Origin: Janthinobacterium lividum
Lineage (GTDB): Bacteria; Pseudomonadota; Gammaproteobacteria; Burkholderiales; Burkholderiaceae_D
Length of the DNA: 64,000 bases
Assembly (NCBI RefSeq): GCF_034424625.1
Contig: NZ_CP139976.1
Coordinates: 558,001-622,000, forward strand
Direction of reading: 5' to 3'
Shown: positions 62,200 to 64,000 of the stretch, piece after piece
Layout of the letters: every line of letters begins with the position of its first letter
How positions within the stretch are numbered: position 1 is the stretch's first letter
The notes under the pieces: model-generated
What the model saw: only the letters and a program-made list of their open reading frames with translations
Told to the model about the DNA's origin: nothing
The model's database searches: none
Program-made: the position numbers and the translations under genes

Positions 62200-64000
62200 A
62201 TGCCTATACAATTCAAGTTACCACCGCTCACCGTAGCCGTATTGGCTATCCTGGGCGGTTCCGCATGGCAGGTGCACGCGCAAACGCAAGCGCCCGCAGC
62301 GGATCAGCAGCCGGCGGCCACCCCGCCAGCCGTCGTGGTCACCGGTTCGCGGATTCCCCGCGCCAGCCTGGAAGGCCCGTCTTCCGTCACCATCCTGACG
62401 GGGGATGAAATCACCAAGCAAGGGTACAAGAACGTCTTCGATGCGCTGACCAACCAGGTACAGAACAGCGGCTTTACGCAAGGCGAAGACTTCGGCAATA
62501 CGTTCACGCCGTCGGCCAATACCATCAGCTTGCGCGGCCTGGGCCCGAACCACACCTTGATCCTGCTGAACGGCCGCCGCCTGGCCGACTTCCCCGTCGC
62601 CTACGAAGGCACGGTCAACTTCACCAACCTGGCGAATATCCCGTCGAGCATTGTCGACCGCATCGAGATCCTCAACGGTGGCGCTTCGGCCATCTATGGT
62701 TCCGACGCGATCGCCGGCGTGGTCAACGTCATCCTGAAAAAGCAGACGGAAGGTTTCGACATCAATGTCAAGGCGGGCGGCACCACGCGTGGCGGCGCCG
62801 GCAACCAGCGCGTGCAACTGACGGGCGGCGGCAATTTCGACAAGTTGCATACCTTGTTCAGCTTGGAGCTGAGCCAGCGCGATCCGCTGTCGAGCCTGCA
62901 GCGCGACTTCATGGCCACCCGTTCGGGCACGCCGACGAATATCGCCTCGCGCCGCGTGGTACAGGCGGGCACCTCCGGCAGCTACGTGGACCTGGGCGAT
63001 ACCTGCAACCAGTTCGGCGACCTGTTCGGCGGCAGCGTCGTCAAGTACCAGGCGAAGAACGGCAGCTATTGCGCCAGCCCGAAAGTCGGCCCCACTTATT
63101 GGACCACGCAAACCAAGAACCGCAGCCAGAACGTGTTCGGCAGCGCCAACTATGAGCTGTCGCCGGAAACGACCCTGTTCGCCGACTTCCTGATCGGCAA
63201 GAACTCGACCGAGAACAACACGCGCGGCCCGACGTGGACGTCGTCGTCGACGGGCAGCAGCTATTTCCGCAACCAGAACACGAATCGCTACGAAGCGTGG
63301 ACGCGTTATATATCGCCCGAGGAAATGGGCGGCGTGGAGCGCTACAACCGCAAGTGGGACGACCTGGCCACGGCCATCTCGCTGGGCGCCAAGGGCCGCA
63401 TTCCCGGCACGTCATCCTGGCAGTATGAAGCGAACTACAATGCCTCGGTGTACAAGAGCGAAAGCCACACGCCGCGCGCGCTGGCCAATATCGACAGCTT
63501 CTTCCTGGGACCGAAACTGGGCACCGACGCTGCCGGTGTGCCGATCTACGCCCCGGATCCTGCCCGCCTGTCGCGCCGTGTGACGGCGGCCGAATTCGAC
63601 AGCATCACGGGCAATTCCGACAGCGACGACAAGGCCTGGACGAATACCCTGAGCTTGTCCACGAATGGCGACCTGTTCCAGCTGCCCGCCGGCGTGGCGA
63701 AGATCGCCACCATCGCCGAAGTGGGCAAGCAGGGCTTCAGCAATGTGCCCGATGCGCGCCTGAACGACGGTTACTTTAACGTCGCCACCAAATCCGATAT
63801 CACGGCCGGCACGCGTACCCGCTATGCGCTGGGGGCGGAATTGAATCTGCCGCTGCATGAAAAGCTGACCGGTACCCTGGCCGGCCGTTACGACCGCTAC
63901 AGCTTTGCCGGCCGCCATGAGGGCAAGTTCACCTACAACGGCGGCCTGGAACTGCGTCCCGCGCCTGAGCTGCTGTTCCGCGCCAACTACGCCACCAGCT
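62200..64000 (+). CDS. TonB-dependent outer-membrane receptor (partial, runs off the window)
   Basis: The frame is open from the ATG at 62200 to the last base, giving 600 residues with no stop. Signal peptide MPIQFKLPPLTVAVLAILGG...WQVHAQ, then a TonB-box-like PAVVVTGSRI and a plug domain: PSSVTILTGDEITKQGY, NTISLRGLGPNHTLILLNGRRLADFP and VDRIEILNGGASAIYGSDAIAGVVNVILKK. The barrel begins after about 190. The plug form with 'GRRL...F' and 'YGSDAIAGVVN' is that of receptors with large loops that often take up carbohydrate or peptide rather than plain siderophore. The substrate is not predictable. GAGAAG ribosome binding site. Confidence 0.94.
   Translation, partial: MPIQFKLPPLTVAVLAILGGSAWQVHAQTQAPAADQQPAATPPAVVVTGSRIPRASLEGPSSVTILTGDEITKQGYKNVFDALTNQVQNSGFTQGEDFGNTFTPSANTISLRGLGPNHTLILLNGRRLADFPVAYEGTVNFTNLANIPSSIVDRIEILNGGASAIYGSDAIAGVVNVILKKQTEGFDINVKAGGTTRGGAGNQRVQLTGGGNFDKLHTLFSLELSQRDPLSSLQRDFMATRSGTPTNIASRRVVQAGTSGSYVDLGDTCNQFGDLFGGSVVKYQAKNGSYCASPKVGPTYWTTQTKNRSQNVFGSANYELSPETTLFADFLIGKNSTENNTRGPTWTSSSTGSSYFRNQNTNRYEAWTRYISPEEMGGVERYNRKWDDLATAISLGAKGRIPGTSSWQYEANYNASVYKSESHTPRALANIDSFFLGPKLGTDAAGVPIYAPDPARLSRRVTAAEFDSITGNSDSDDKAWTNTLSLSTNGDLFQLPAGVAKIATIAEVGKQGFSNVPDARLNDGYFNVATKSDITAGTRTRYALGAELNLPLHEKLTGTLAGRYDRYSFAGRHEGKFTYNGGLELRPAPELLFRANYATS

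Overview
The window is ordinary, gene-dense, GC-rich (roughly 63% by eye) chromosome of a betaproteobacterium. It is most likely an Oxalobacteraceae member of the Janthinobacterium/Duganella/Massilia type. The reasons are gene order (petABC-sspA-sspB, gpsA/secB/grxC/gpmA/envC/ctpA/moeB, lpxL-lpxL-dapF, hslVU-dksA, metK-ahcY-holin-metF), a PEP-CTERM protein, a type 4 porin and a SAH riboswitch before ahcY. I see no IS element, prophage, integron, CRISPR array or plasmid function. Genus is an inference; no 16S gene is present.

Layout. 1-3 kb: the end of a LytR_C-domain protein, a PEP-CTERM secreted protein, small hypothetical genes, a dodecin and tRNA-Thr(UGU). 3-7.4 kb (minus strand): petA-petB-petC (cytochrome bc1), then sspA and sspB. 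7.8-10.6 kb (plus): mscL, a DegQ/DegS-like protease, a DUF2461 gene and a small cupin. 10.6-13.5 kb (minus): rhodanese, grxC, secB, an SH3 protein and gpsA. 13.6-18.2 kb (plus): gpmA, envC, ctpA, moeB. 18.3-29.3 kb (plus): a complete type II secretion operon in the order G-H-I-J-K-L-M-N-D-E-F-C, with translational coupling through most of it. 29.4-33.2 kb: a patatin/beta-barrel (type Vd) autotransporter, a convergent XRE regulator and a small outer-membrane barrel. 33.3-39.5 kb (minus): DUF484, xerC, a His-rich COG0523 GTPase, dksA, hslV, hslU. 39.6-42.6 kb: a porin and a Sel1-repeat gene, which appear to split the usual dapF-DUF484-xerC neighbourhood. 42.7-45.3 kb (minus): two LpxL-type acyltransferases and dapF. 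45.5-50.3 kb: the methyl cycle (metK, SAH riboswitch-ahcY, holin-like protein, metF) and 5-formyl-THF cyclo-ligase. 50.3-54.8 kb: slt, a GST, cca, a GNAT. 54.8-60.4 kb: an Lrp-type regulator divergent from hppD, followed by a fused indolepyruvate ferredoxin oxidoreductase (aromatic amino-acid catabolism). 60.5-64 kb: an S41 lipoprotein protease and a TonB-dependent receptor cut by the window edge.

The most interesting non-coding signal is a pair of ~120-nt, near-palindromic hairpin elements lying within a few bases of the stop codons of sspA (3744-3862) and ahcY (48287-48410). They share four sequence boxes and a central GTAC-loop-GTAC and are in the same orientation relative to the upstream gene. 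They look like two copies of one dispersed 3'-UTR element family. Other points: a DksA with a one-cysteine zinc finger, a Cca whose HD phosphohydrolase motif is deleted, a cytochrome b with PTWY instead of PEWY, and several perfect inverted repeats placed as possible operators (gsp operon, COG0523 GTPase, hppD/Lrp, TonB receptor) or leader structures (metK).

All calls come from reading the sequence; no database search was run, so family names rest on recognised motifs and lengths.
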